64,000 bases of DNA from Pyxidicoccus sp. MSG2. GTDB lineage: Bacteria > Myxococcota > Myxococcia > Myxococcales > Myxococcaceae. Below, in pieces: positions 9,277 to 18,400 of this stretch. The notes under the pieces were generated by a model. The model had not been told where the DNA came from. It saw nothing but the letters and a program-made list of their open reading frames with translations, and searched no databases. The DNA lies in NCBI RefSeq assembly GCF_026626705.1, contig NZ_JAPNKC010000001.1:11060001-11124000 (forward strand), read 5' to 3'. The first letter of the stretch is position 1. Each line of letters begins with the position of its first letter. Both the position numbers and the translations under genes were made by a program.

Positions 9277-9459
9277 CTACATTTCCGTATACCCGTCGAG
9301 GATGTCAAAGCGCGCGAAGCGGCCCGCCCCCACCAGCAGCTCCACCTCCTCCTCGAGCAGCGTGGTGAGCGTCATCCGGATGGCCTGGCGGAAGAGCGCG
9401 CGCAGGTCCGCGCCCACCTCCTCTTGGGTGGGAGGGACAAACTCGGTAGCCTTCTTCAC
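9277..9459 (-). pseudogene. Truncated IS256-type transposase (N-terminal remnant)
   Basis: These 60 codons match the N-terminus of IS256-family (mutator-type) transposases: VKKATEFVPPTQEEVG, LFRQAIRMTLTTLLEEE and ELLVGAGRF are the usual order. The frame then ends at GYTEM* where intact members continue with an RNG-containing segment and a catalytic domain of more than 300 residues. A good Shine-Dalgarno (AAAGGAG, 6 nt before GTG) survives. The DDE catalytic region is absent, so this is a dead remnant. It lies between the deacetylase gene and drmC, at the downstream end of the DISARM operon. Confidence 0.65.
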
Positions 9460-9560
9460 GGGGAACTCCTTTGGGCCTCCCCTGGCCGGGAGGTTTCGGT
9501 GGTTGGGTTCACCGAGGAGCTTCCCCGCTCCTTGCTGGCTCTTCGAATACTCCGAGCCGG

Positions 9561-9588
9561 CCTGCTACACACTTATAGGGACACTTCC
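9561..9588 (-). repeat. Possible terminal end of the IS256-like remnant
   Basis: On the minus strand, 102-129 bp upstream of the transposase start, the sequence begins GGAAGTGTCCCTATAAG, of the general form seen at the tips of IS256-group elements (G-rich start then TGTCC). No matching opposite end was found, and the call rests on position and resemblance only. Confidence 0.25.
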
Positions 9589-9641
9589 GAGACTCTCGTC
9601 ACGGGACGCATTCACTGGACTCCATCCGGCGCCATGCCGAA

Positions 9642-10328
9642 TCAGGCGACCCGTGAGAACCACTCCCCCGTGGAGAACTGGGCCTCCAGCACCGCGGCCA
9701 GGTGCGTGTCCTCCAGCAGCACGCCCACTTCGATGTTCCGTGTCTGTCCCCGGTTCGTGAAGTTCGCGGACGTCACGAAGACCCATCGTGCGTCCACCAC
9801 GACGCATTTCGCATGCAGGCTGGCGAAGACACCCCTCCTGGGTGAGAAGCCGTGGCACTCCGGACAGGGCGGACCGAAGGGCCAGTGCTCCCGCAGGAAC
9901 GCCGAGGCCACCGGTGCGCTCGTATAGAGTCTGCAACTCACGCCTCGCTGGAGGGCTTCGTGCAGCGGCCCCAACACGTCCGCCGCGTGGTCGAACGCGA
10001 ACCCGGCCACCAGCACCGTGCTCGTGGCCTTGTGGAACAGGTCCGCCAGCACCACCGCCGTGTCGCGAGCGCCGCTCCAGCGGGTCTCCGGCCCCGTCCA
10101 GACCAGCTCCGGCCGCCGGGCACCCGCGCGCCGCTCCACGAGCACCGTGTCCAGCAGCACCAGCGTTCCCTCCCGTCCCAGCGCGTTCAACGCCGCGACC
10201 TCCCCCGTCAGCCGCTCCAGCCCCTCTCCCTGGAGCGCCAGTCGGGACAACGGAAACCCGAGCCGCCGCGTGCCCACCACGGCCTTCAGTCGCTCCAGGT
10301 CCAGCGTCGCCACGCCGCTCAGGTCCAC
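9642..10328 (-). CDS. drmC: DISARM protein DrmC (PLD-like)
   Basis: This is the phospholipase D-like component of DISARM, about 228 aa. One HKD-type site is present: HAKCVVVD (H-x-K-x4-D) at about residue 171, followed by FVTSANFTNRGQTRNIEVGV, the usual second half of a PLD nuclease-like motif. A Cys pair (CPEC) lies before it. GTG at 10328 is chosen because it overlaps the drmB stop (GTGGACCTGA), the usual coupling within this operon; the open frame extends to 10445 without support. DrmC is dispensable for protection in characterised DISARM systems (family knowledge). It is the last gene of the operon and lies 54 bp from the IS-end-like sequence. Confidence 0.85.
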   Translation of the reverse strand: MDLSGVATLDLERLKAVVGTRRLGFPLSRLALQGEGLERLTGEVAALNALGREGTLVLLDTVLVERRAGARRPELVWTGPETRWSGARDTAVVLADLFHKATSTVLVAGFAFDHAADVLGPLHEALQRGVSCRLYTSAPVASAFLREHWPFGPPCPECHGFSPRRGVFASLHAKCVVVDARWVFVTSANFTNRGQTRNIEVGVLLEDTHLAAVLEAQFSTGEWFSRVA

Positions 10329-12166
10329 GGCGTCTTCAGGAAGGCGACGTCCTCGTGGCCCAGCGTGGGCACGACGAGCGCGCGATCGAGGTACTGGTTG
10401 AAGCGCTCGCAGGAGCACTCGGGGAGGAAGAGGCACCCGTGGCACGCGGCGCCCTCCAGGTCGCGGTCGTCACGGCCCGTGGGTTCGTGATGCGCGCAGA
10501 CGGGGTCGTTGGAGCAGAGGCGCGCGTCCTCCAGCGCCCGGGCAAGGTGTTGCCCCAGTCGCCGGCCCTCCTCCACCAGGCCGCCCAGCGTGCCTTCCGC
10601 GCCCGTGGTGCCCGTCATCAACAGGATGCCCGCCATTGGGACGGCGTCGCTGTGCGGCGCGCAGTAGAGCCGCTCGCGGATGGAGCTCGCGGGGTAGCCA
10701 CACTCCAGCGCAACCTCCGTCATCAACAGGTGCGCCAGCGAATGGAGCAGGTAGAGCCGCACGCCCGGGAAGGGGAGCTTCGAGCCGGAGCCCTGCTTCC
10801 AGCGCTCATATCCAGCCCTGAGCACGTCCTCGCGCCGCAGCACGGGCTCGGACATCTCCCAGGCATGCACCTGCTGCTCGTCGAGCACCAGCAGCATGCC
10901 CTCGCCCTGCATCTCCGTGACGGGTACCCAGTCCCGGTGGAGCGACATCGGCGCGAGCGCCACGTCCAGGTCGTAGCGGCCCTGGAGGTCCTTCGACAGG
11001 GGCTCCAGCCGCGTGAAGCCGACCTGGGCCTGGACCTCCCGCAGCCGTCGCGCCAGCACCACGCGTTCGACCAGCGAGGGCAGTCCCTGGGGCCGAGCGA
11101 TGCGCCGGGCCCAGAAGACCTCGGTGCGGTCCCGGGGCATCTCGCCAGGCTTCTCCCGTGGCTGCGCGAGGAACTGGAGCCACTCCGCAGTGCGGATCTC
11201 CGGGACGGCTTCGGGCGTGTGCTCGCGCTCCGCCGTGATGGCCGCCAGCACCTCCGCGTTGGAGGCGGAGCCGAGCGCCGCCTGCACCTGGGCAATGGTC
11301 CGGAAGGCCGGCAGGGTCTCCGCGGTGGCTGACTGGAGGATGCTCCACGCGGACTGCACCTTGCGCCGGAGCGACTCCGGTTCAGGGATGGTGATGGCAC
11401 TGGTGGTTTGCGCGAAGTAGCCGTTGCTGGCGGTGCGGACCAGCAGCCGCCGCTTCTCGTCGCAGCGCTCCCGCGCCTCCAATCCCAGCCAGGGCCGCTC
11501 CCCGTCGCAGTGGTCCTGCTGCTCCTTGTGTGTCATGTCGATGAGGCGCCTGCGCTTGCCGCACGTCGAGCACGCGACCTCGATGTCACTGAAGTCACCG
11601 CTCACACCCTCCTCGAGCTTGAGCTGGGGGGCGTCGCAAGGCTTGCGCTCGTGCATCCACCAGGTCCAGTCGATGTCCGACAGGTGCCCCCGTGGACAGG
11701 CCGCGACGAAGCGCACCGGCACGCAGCGCTCGGGCTTCGCGTCCACGCCCGCGCAGCGGTGGCGGTACTCCTGGTTCACGCGCTCCAAGCTGTTGGCCCG
11801 CACCAGCGTGCGGCAGTGGGGGTTCTGGCAGACGAACCAGCGCGGAAACTCATACACCTGGATGCCGCAGGACTCCGTCGGCTCTCGCTCATCCCCAGCG
11901 GGGGGCTTGCGGAAGGGGGCCTCCTTGCTGAGCGGCCACTTGTTGCGGTGGTAGAGCGGCTCGACGATCTCCAGCAGCCGTGGCTCGTTGACCACCTCGC
12001 CCTGGCCCTTGAGACGCCAGAAGTCCAGGCCGCCCACGAGGACTGCGTCGTTCAGCAGGTCCAGCATGCTGCCCGGACCGAAGGTGGAGACCACCTGGCT
12101 CTGGCGCACGCGCCCAGCCGGCGGCCGCGTCGGGCGGGCCCTGGTCCACTTCCTACGGTTCGTCAT
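10319..12166 (-). CDS. drmB: DISARM protein DrmB (DUF1998)
   Basis: The product is 615 aa, the DUF1998-domain partner of the DrmA helicase; the DrmA-DrmB pair forms the core that recognises and blocks incoming DNA. The N-terminus carries VRQSQVVSTFGPGSMLDLLNDAVLVGG, described here as the typical DrmB opening. Cys clusters suitable for zinc occur as CPRGHLSDIDW with CSTCGKRRR, and near the end as CSNDPVC, CHGCLFLPECSCERFN, the DUF1998 hallmark. ATG at 12166 overlaps the end of drmA by 14 nt and is preferred to a GTG at 12256 that lies deep inside drmA. Translational coupling to drmA is likely. Confidence 0.88.
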   Translation of the reverse strand: MTNRRKWTRARPTRPPAGRVRQSQVVSTFGPGSMLDLLNDAVLVGGLDFWRLKGQGEVVNEPRLLEIVEPLYHRNKWPLSKEAPFRKPPAGDEREPTESCGIQVYEFPRWFVCQNPHCRTLVRANSLERVNQEYRHRCAGVDAKPERCVPVRFVAACPRGHLSDIDWTWWMHERKPCDAPQLKLEEGVSGDFSDIEVACSTCGKRRRLIDMTHKEQQDHCDGERPWLGLEARERCDEKRRLLVRTASNGYFAQTTSAITIPEPESLRRKVQSAWSILQSATAETLPAFRTIAQVQAALGSASNAEVLAAITAEREHTPEAVPEIRTAEWLQFLAQPREKPGEMPRDRTEVFWARRIARPQGLPSLVERVVLARRLREVQAQVGFTRLEPLSKDLQGRYDLDVALAPMSLHRDWVPVTEMQGEGMLLVLDEQQVHAWEMSEPVLRREDVLRAGYERWKQGSGSKLPFPGVRLYLLHSLAHLLMTEVALECGYPASSIRERLYCAPHSDAVPMAGILLMTGTTGAEGTLGGLVEEGRRLGQHLARALEDARLCSNDPVCAHHEPTGRDDRDLEGAACHGCLFLPECSCERFNQYLDRALVVPTLGHEDVAFLKTPWT

Positions 12167-15100
12167 GCGCCACCTCCTCCGTCGCTGCCTTCGGGGCGCG
12201 GTAGCCGCCCAGCGGTTGACGTGAAATCCACAGGTGCACCGAGGACTCCACGTCACGCATGGACGTGGGCGCCTCGAACTTGAGCTCGTCCTGGGTGAGG
12301 TTGTCGGTGGGGTCCAGGAAGCCGCGCAGCAGGGGCTTGAGCCCCTTTCCCTCCGGGTCGTAGGGAGAGTACGCGCGCTGGGCGGCGTCCTTCTTCGCCT
12401 GCTCGATGATGTTGCGCCACGAGTCGAGCAGGCTTCGCGCGCGCTGCATCACGATGCCGCTGGCGCGCTCCGACTCCTCCTTGGGCAGCCCTCGGCCAGC
12501 GCGCTTCGCCAGGGTTTCGAGCGCCTGCTCCAGCGCGTCCCGGTGCGTCTGCAGCGACTTCCACTCCAGGGGCGCGGTCATGGCGGTGTCCAGCAGCCGG
12601 CCCAGCGCCACCACCACGCCCGCGAGCCCCCGGTCGAGCGCTGGTGCCGAGAAGGGTGTCACCGAGGTGGCTTCGACGAAGCGATAGAACGACTCGTGGT
12701 ACGTCCCGAAGCGCTCGTAGTGGCTGCGGTCGCGGGGCTTGGCCGCGTTGAGGCACGTCACCACGAGGCCGGGCTTGTTCATCTTGCGGCCCACGCGGCT
12801 GGATGCCTGGATGTACTCGCTGGTCGTCTTGGGCTGTCCCGCCACGACCATGAGTCCCAACCGGTCGATGTCCACGCCGACGGAGATCATGTTGCTGGCG
12901 AGCACGACGTCGATGCTCTGGGGCTGACCGTGCGTGAGCTCCAGGCGGCTCTTCGACGCCTTGATGTCAGCGGTCTTCTCCCGGCTGGTCAACTCGATGG
13001 GCTCGCCGCGGATGGTCCTGCCCCGGTACCAGGGATGCTCGGCCTTCTTGTCGAAGTCCTCCGGATGACGGCGGACGCGGTCCATCACCCGTCGGCGCAC
13101 CTCGTCCTCGACCAGCCGGCGCATACCGCCCAGTTCGCGCAAGCTGTTGAAGTAGCCGACGAGCGTCAGGTACGGGTCTGCGCTCACGGCGCCATGAAGG
13201 TGTTCGCCGCACGCGGCGGCGGCGAGCAGGCTGACATAGACGCGCAGCAGGATGGCCTTCATGGGCCGCCCGGGTGCCGCCACGCCCACGTATTGGCGCG
13301 CGCCCTTCTTGCCCACGGACGCGAAGAACGTCTCGGAGGCATCCACGCCTGGTGGAGGGAAGAGCGCGACGTCCCGTCCATAGAGGCGACTCACCTGTTG
13401 CCGGGAGCGGCGGACGGTGGCGGTGGAGGCCACCAACTTCGCCCGGGGCGCGAGCGTCAGGACGGCGCCTTCGTAGAGGCCCACCATGGAGCCCAGCGGG
13501 CCGGAGATGAGGTGCAGCTCGTCCTGCACGATGAGCTCCGGGGGAGGCAGCCCCTTCGGGAGCGTCACGAGCGCCGCCTTCACGTCCGCGGCATCGTTGC
13601 ACGGGCCGACGAAGCGCTTCCCGGTGCGACCCAGGACGCGGCCGAAGAGCAATCCCGTCTCTCCGCGCCACGGCAGCATGGCGAACTTGTCCACGGTGGC
13701 GACGAGGAAGCAGGGCAGCTCGCGGTAGATCTGCTCGTCGACGAAGAGGACGGGGAGCCCTTCCGGGTTGCGGCCCAGGTTGAAGGCGCATGCGATGTTC
13801 GCGCAGCCGACGAGCACTTCCTGGGGTTTGGATTTGGACGGCCGGAGGATGAAGCACTCCCGTTCGAACGGCGTGGTGCACCAGGGGCAGGTGGCGAGCG
13901 GGAAGGGAGATTGCGCGCGGGCGCCGTTGTCGTTCTTGTACTCGGTGATCTGCGTGGATGCCTGCTCCAGCGTGTTGGCGGTCGCGGAGCGGCCGACCCA
14001 CAGTCCGATGGAGAAGCGCACGGCTCCCAGGCGTTTCGGCTCTTGCTGGCGGAGCACTTCGAGCGCGCAGATGAGTGTCGCGGCGCGACCGAGTTGGTCG
14101 AGTGTGAGCAGCCGCAGCGTGTAGCGCAGCAGCACGGCCACGCCCAGGCCGCCGTGGAGGTGGGCCTGGCCCCGGAGGCGGCGCAGGAGCAGGGTGAAGG
14201 CGATGAGGCCCAGGTAGGCCTGCGTCTTTCCGCCGCCGGTGGGGAAGAAGATGAGCTCCACGAGCTCACGGTCCGCGTGGCCTTCGTGCTCGACGGAGGG
14301 GAGGTTGAGCAGGATGAAGGCGAGCTGGAAGAGACGCCATTTCGGCGCTTCGTCCTGCCGTACCTTGCGTTCCGCCTGGGCCATGACGCTGTTCATCCAG
14401 CGGAAGGCGTCGAAGGCGAGAGGTTCCCGTGCCAGGAGTTGGATGCCCTCCTCGATGCGCTCTGCCGCGCGTCGAGCCCTGCGGATGAGCTCATCCCGTG
14501 TCTCCTCGCGGCGTTCGCTGCCGACAGCGACAGTGGCCTGGGTGGCCACCCATTCACGGTAGGTCCGGACCAGGGGGAGCAGGGCCGCTACGGCCTCCGC
14601 GGGGGTCGTGAACGCGGCGAGCTGCTCCATGCCCACCGTGACTTCGTCAATCTGACGCGCTTCGACAGGGAGCACCTCGACGCGAGGCAGCCAGTCCGTT
14701 TCCACGCGGGTGACGGGCACGGAGGTGGATGGGACACGCACGGAGATGCCATGGCCCACGGCCCACCGCTGGCGGTCGCGGAACTGGAGGTCGTTGACGC
14801 GGTCGTCGTCGTCCTCGCTCCTGACGTCGCTGGAGTCCTGTCGGCTGACGAAGCCCTGCGCGCATTCCAGGGCGAGGTGGGTCTGGAAGGCATAGGCCTC
14901 GTCGCGGTCGACAGCGGTGCTGGTGGGCGGGCGCGCGTTGACGAGGAAGATGGCGACCGCGAGCTCGCCTTCGCGCGTCTTCTCCACGTGGCCTTCCAGG
15001 CGCAGGCCCTGGCTGTCATGGAGGTACAGGCCTTCGCGCAGCACCGAGTCTTTCAGCAACAGGGTGACGGTGCGTTGGTGGAAGGTACGGCTCCACTGTT

Positions 15101-15491
15101 TGCGACCCTCTGCTTCGATGCGCTGGTAGTCGGCCCAGCAGACATGGGCGGTGATCTGGGTCGTGCCCGAGGGGACGAAAACGGACAGGCCCATGGAGGC
15201 GGGCAGGCGGCGCACCTTCTTGGCGCTCGGGTCGGGGCGGGAGGCTTCCTCGTTGTCCTCGTCATTGCCTGCAGCCAGGTCGTCTTCCTCGTCGTCGGGG
15301 TCATCCTCGATGACGCCCTGGTCGAGCGGGACGAGGAAGCCGGTCAGGTACCAACGGGACGGTGGTGTGCGGAGCACTTCGGGTGCGTCCGAGACAGGAG
15401 CGCCAGGAGGCTTGTGGAACGGACCGACGAGGTCCGCTTCGAGCGCATCGATGAGGTGGGAGCGGACCGCTCCCGTGTCAGGGCCAGTCAT
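12153..15491 (-). CDS. drmA: DISARM helicase DrmA
   Basis: The product is 1112 aa. It is the DISARM superfamily 2 helicase that, with DrmB, engages unmethylated or partly single-stranded foreign DNA. Walker A is FFPTGGGKT at about residue 418; the Walker B position reads QDELH (about 657) instead of DEAH. The C-terminal helicase lobe has ASNMISVGVDIDRLGLMVV and QASSRVGRK near residues 860-900, the arginine finger motif VI. An acidic stretch (DDPDDEEDDLAAGNDEDNEE) sits at about residues 62-81. The gene starts 8 nt after the drmMI stop and overlaps drmB. Length and order match class 1 DISARM. Confidence 0.9.
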   Translation of the reverse strand: MTGPDTGAVRSHLIDALEADLVGPFHKPPGAPVSDAPEVLRTPPSRWYLTGFLVPLDQGVIEDDPDDEEDDLAAGNDEDNEEASRPDPSAKKVRRLPASMGLSVFVPSGTTQITAHVCWADYQRIEAEGRKQWSRTFHQRTVTLLLKDSVLREGLYLHDSQGLRLEGHVEKTREGELAVAIFLVNARPPTSTAVDRDEAYAFQTHLALECAQGFVSRQDSSDVRSEDDDDRVNDLQFRDRQRWAVGHGISVRVPSTSVPVTRVETDWLPRVEVLPVEARQIDEVTVGMEQLAAFTTPAEAVAALLPLVRTYREWVATQATVAVGSERREETRDELIRRARRAAERIEEGIQLLAREPLAFDAFRWMNSVMAQAERKVRQDEAPKWRLFQLAFILLNLPSVEHEGHADRELVELIFFPTGGGKTQAYLGLIAFTLLLRRLRGQAHLHGGLGVAVLLRYTLRLLTLDQLGRAATLICALEVLRQQEPKRLGAVRFSIGLWVGRSATANTLEQASTQITEYKNDNGARAQSPFPLATCPWCTTPFERECFILRPSKSKPQEVLVGCANIACAFNLGRNPEGLPVLFVDEQIYRELPCFLVATVDKFAMLPWRGETGLLFGRVLGRTGKRFVGPCNDAADVKAALVTLPKGLPPPELIVQDELHLISGPLGSMVGLYEGAVLTLAPRAKLVASTATVRRSRQQVSRLYGRDVALFPPPGVDASETFFASVGKKGARQYVGVAAPGRPMKAILLRVYVSLLAAAACGEHLHGAVSADPYLTLVGYFNSLRELGGMRRLVEDEVRRRVMDRVRRHPEDFDKKAEHPWYRGRTIRGEPIELTSREKTADIKASKSRLELTHGQPQSIDVVLASNMISVGVDIDRLGLMVVAGQPKTTSEYIQASSRVGRKMNKPGLVVTCLNAAKPRDRSHYERFGTYHESFYRFVEATSVTPFSAPALDRGLAGVVVALGRLLDTAMTAPLEWKSLQTHRDALEQALETLAKRAGRGLPKEESERASGIVMQRARSLLDSWRNIIEQAKKDAAQRAYSPYDPEGKGLKPLLRGFLDPTDNLTQDELKFEAPTSMRDVESSVHLWISRQPLGGYRAPKAATEEVAHDEP

Positions 15492-15499
15492 GGGAGGGC

Positions 15500-18400
15500 T
15501 CAGGCGGTCTGGGCGCGGGACTTCGCGGGACGGCGGGCGATGGGGTTGGCTTCCTCGTAGGCGCGGTGCGCGTTCAGGTCGAAGAGGCGGTCGAGAACTT
15601 CGTCCTCGAAGGCTTCGAACTGTTTGGGAGTGGCGCCGCAGTACGGAGGGGCGTGGATGTCATTCCAGCCGTAGGCCTCCAGGACGGCCTGATCCACGGC
15701 CACGTGCAGGTCGCGCAGGTGCTGCGTCGCTGTGTCGGTGACGGACTTGTCCTTGAGCCGGTTGTACGTGGTTGTCAGGCCGATGTTGTGGGCCTGCATG
15801 TACTGGCTGCGCTCGAAGTGGAGCCGTTCGCCGATGCGGTCGAGAGCTGATGCGTTCCCGAAGTCAGGACAGGGGAAGGTCTCGAAGCAATCGCTAGGGG
15901 CATAACGAAGGCGGTCCTCGAGAGATGACGACAGAAGCCGGGCCCAGACTTCGTGCACTCGCGCTTGCAGCACCGTCAGCCAGCAGTCCTGCTCTACGGG
16001 AACGACAATGACTTGTTCGCTGAATACAACAGACGACGGTTGCCACGAGAATATCAAGTGCTTCGAGACTCGAGAGGTCGTGAGGCAACGACTTAGCGGG
16101 CGGAGCGCTTGATAGAGCTCGGGACGCGGTCGGATGAATTGCCACCAGAACTGCTTCGCTCCTCTGTCCTTGACCTTGTCTCGCTCAGGCTTCACCAACT
16201 CCCGTACGATGCGAATGAGTTCCGGCCAGCGCTCCGCCTCCTGTAGTTCCATCTGCCCGAAGTTGATGACGTGCCTTTCGAGTTCGGGACTCGGGTCGGA
16301 GTTGAGTTCCTCGCCACCCACGTAGCGAAAGATGCGCGCCGCGTTCTTTGATGATTTCGAAACAAGAGTGGAGCGCTGCTCAGGACTGAGTACGAACCCC
16401 ATTCCCAAGACGTACGCCCCAACGAAGCTCTTGCCAGCATTGGCACCAATCGCCACGGGATCCGGGCGTTCAGGTTTGCCACGTAGCCGAGAGTTGATGC
16501 ACTTCACGGGCAGGCGATCCAGGCGAGGATCCAGTTTCAAGTCTGAGACGTGGCCCTTCGCCAGATGCACCACGGACACCGAGACGTTGGCGCCAGCCAC
16601 CGGCCACTTCATGGAGCGCACGGCGTCGTAGAGGTGGCCGCCGTGGTCCACCAGGTACTTCAGTCCCGTGGCTCTCGTGTCCCCCTGCGCGATGGTGTTG
16701 GTGGCGATGAATCCGAAGCTGCCGTGTTCGCCCAGCAGATGGAACGCACGGCGGAAGAAGTGAGCGGAGAGATCCGCGTTGCCGTGCGCACCCTCATGAA
16801 CCGCCTGGAGCCACGGAAGGTAGTTCTCTCCGCCCGTCTCGATGATGGCGTTCTTCCCCGCGAACGGTGGGTTCCCCACGAACCCATCGATCCAGGCCGC
16901 CTTGTTGGGTTGCTCGTTGTCGAGCGGATCCGGTCGGCTCCCATGAAATACCTCCGGGAACTCCAGCGGCCAGTGAAACGTCCATGACGGCGCGGAGAAC
17001 GCCGCGATGTCCGCCGGCATGGGAGGCGGAACCCCATTCTTCGCCTTGGACAGCCACGCCCCAATTAGCTCCAACCGGCGGACGCGCTCCTTCTCCCGCT
17101 CCTTGTCCGAGCCATGGGCGAAGAACGCCCCGACGCACGCATTGGCGATCCGCTTGATGTCCTCCAACGCCTCGTCCGCGTCGCGGAGAAGCCCCTCCTT
17201 CACCCGGCCGGGATCCAGGTCCAGTTGCAGCGGCTTGCGCTCCGGCCCTTCCAGGTCGAGCGCGAGCTGGAGGATCTTCTCGCGCTTCTCCAGCGAGCTT
17301 TTCAGCGCCTTCGCGATGAACGCCCAGGACAGTTCCGACTGCTTCTTGCTGGTCGGGTCCCAGTGGAACGCTTGAAGCTGATCCAGGTCGAGCCCGACCA
17401 GCGAATCACCACACTTGAGCGCATGGTCCAGGAAGGTGAAGGGCTCCGTCTTCGCCAACGTCACGAGCCACAGTGACAGCTTTGCGAGCTTCACGGCCCA
17501 CGGATTCTTGTCCACGCCGTACAGGCATCGCTGGGCCACCAGCCGGCGTGCCCGCATCACCTCGTCCTCGTGCTTGTCACGCTTCAGCACGCCCTCACGT
17601 GTCCAGGCTGCGACAACCTGGTCCGCGAGAAAGCGGCAGGACTCCACCAGGAACGCACCCGACCCCATGGCCGGGTCGCAGATCTTCAGGTTGAGGAGTC
17701 TTTCTGAAGACGGCTGCGGCCCCATCGTCTTGAGCAAAGGCTCCAGAGCCCGGCGGACGATGGGCGCTGACAGACTTCGAGGCGTGTAGTGGCTGCTGGT
17801 CCGTCGCCGCTCGTCGCCAGGCTGGAGTACCAACTGGGATGCTCGCCGTGTCTCGGTCCCCTTCACGCGGTACGGCTCCAGCGCGGTCAGGACCATCTGC
17901 TGTGTCGAAGCCTGTTCCAACGCCTTCGACAGGGCTTTCACCGCCTTCGCGTCGAGGCCCGCTTCCTCTTCCACCCACGTCGCGCGCCGCTTCGCGGGCT
18001 GGGCCAGCACCTCGTTCACGGAGACCCATACCCTTGAAGGCTTGAGGCAGATTCCAGCACCGGTCAGGCGCTTCACGTGGAAGCCCATCAGTCCCTCGTA
18101 CACGGAGCCAATCTGCTCCACGTCGAGCGACTTGAAGCTCAGTCGCTGTCCCTTGAGGAAGATGAGCCGTTCCAGGACCTGGAGGACCGTCTCGTCATCA
18201 ATGGGAGGCACCCGCACATCGGCGGAACTCGCGCTTCCCAGGAAGGGGAACGTGTCAGGGTCGAAGAGCTGTCCTCGCCGTGCCGGCATTCGCAGCTTGT
18301 CGTGCGAGGCTCCCAGGTAGATGCACCGGAAGAGCGCCAGCAACCGTGGCCACGCACCGAAGCGCCGGTTCATCGAATCGGGGTATTGGCTGGAGTCCTC

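Noticed and set aside
12234-15560. A 1108-codon open frame on the plus strand opposite drmA
   Set aside because: It is an antisense shadow caused by strong third-position G+C bias; it is low-complexity, His/Arg/Gly-rich and matches no family, while the minus-strand frame has all helicase motifs.
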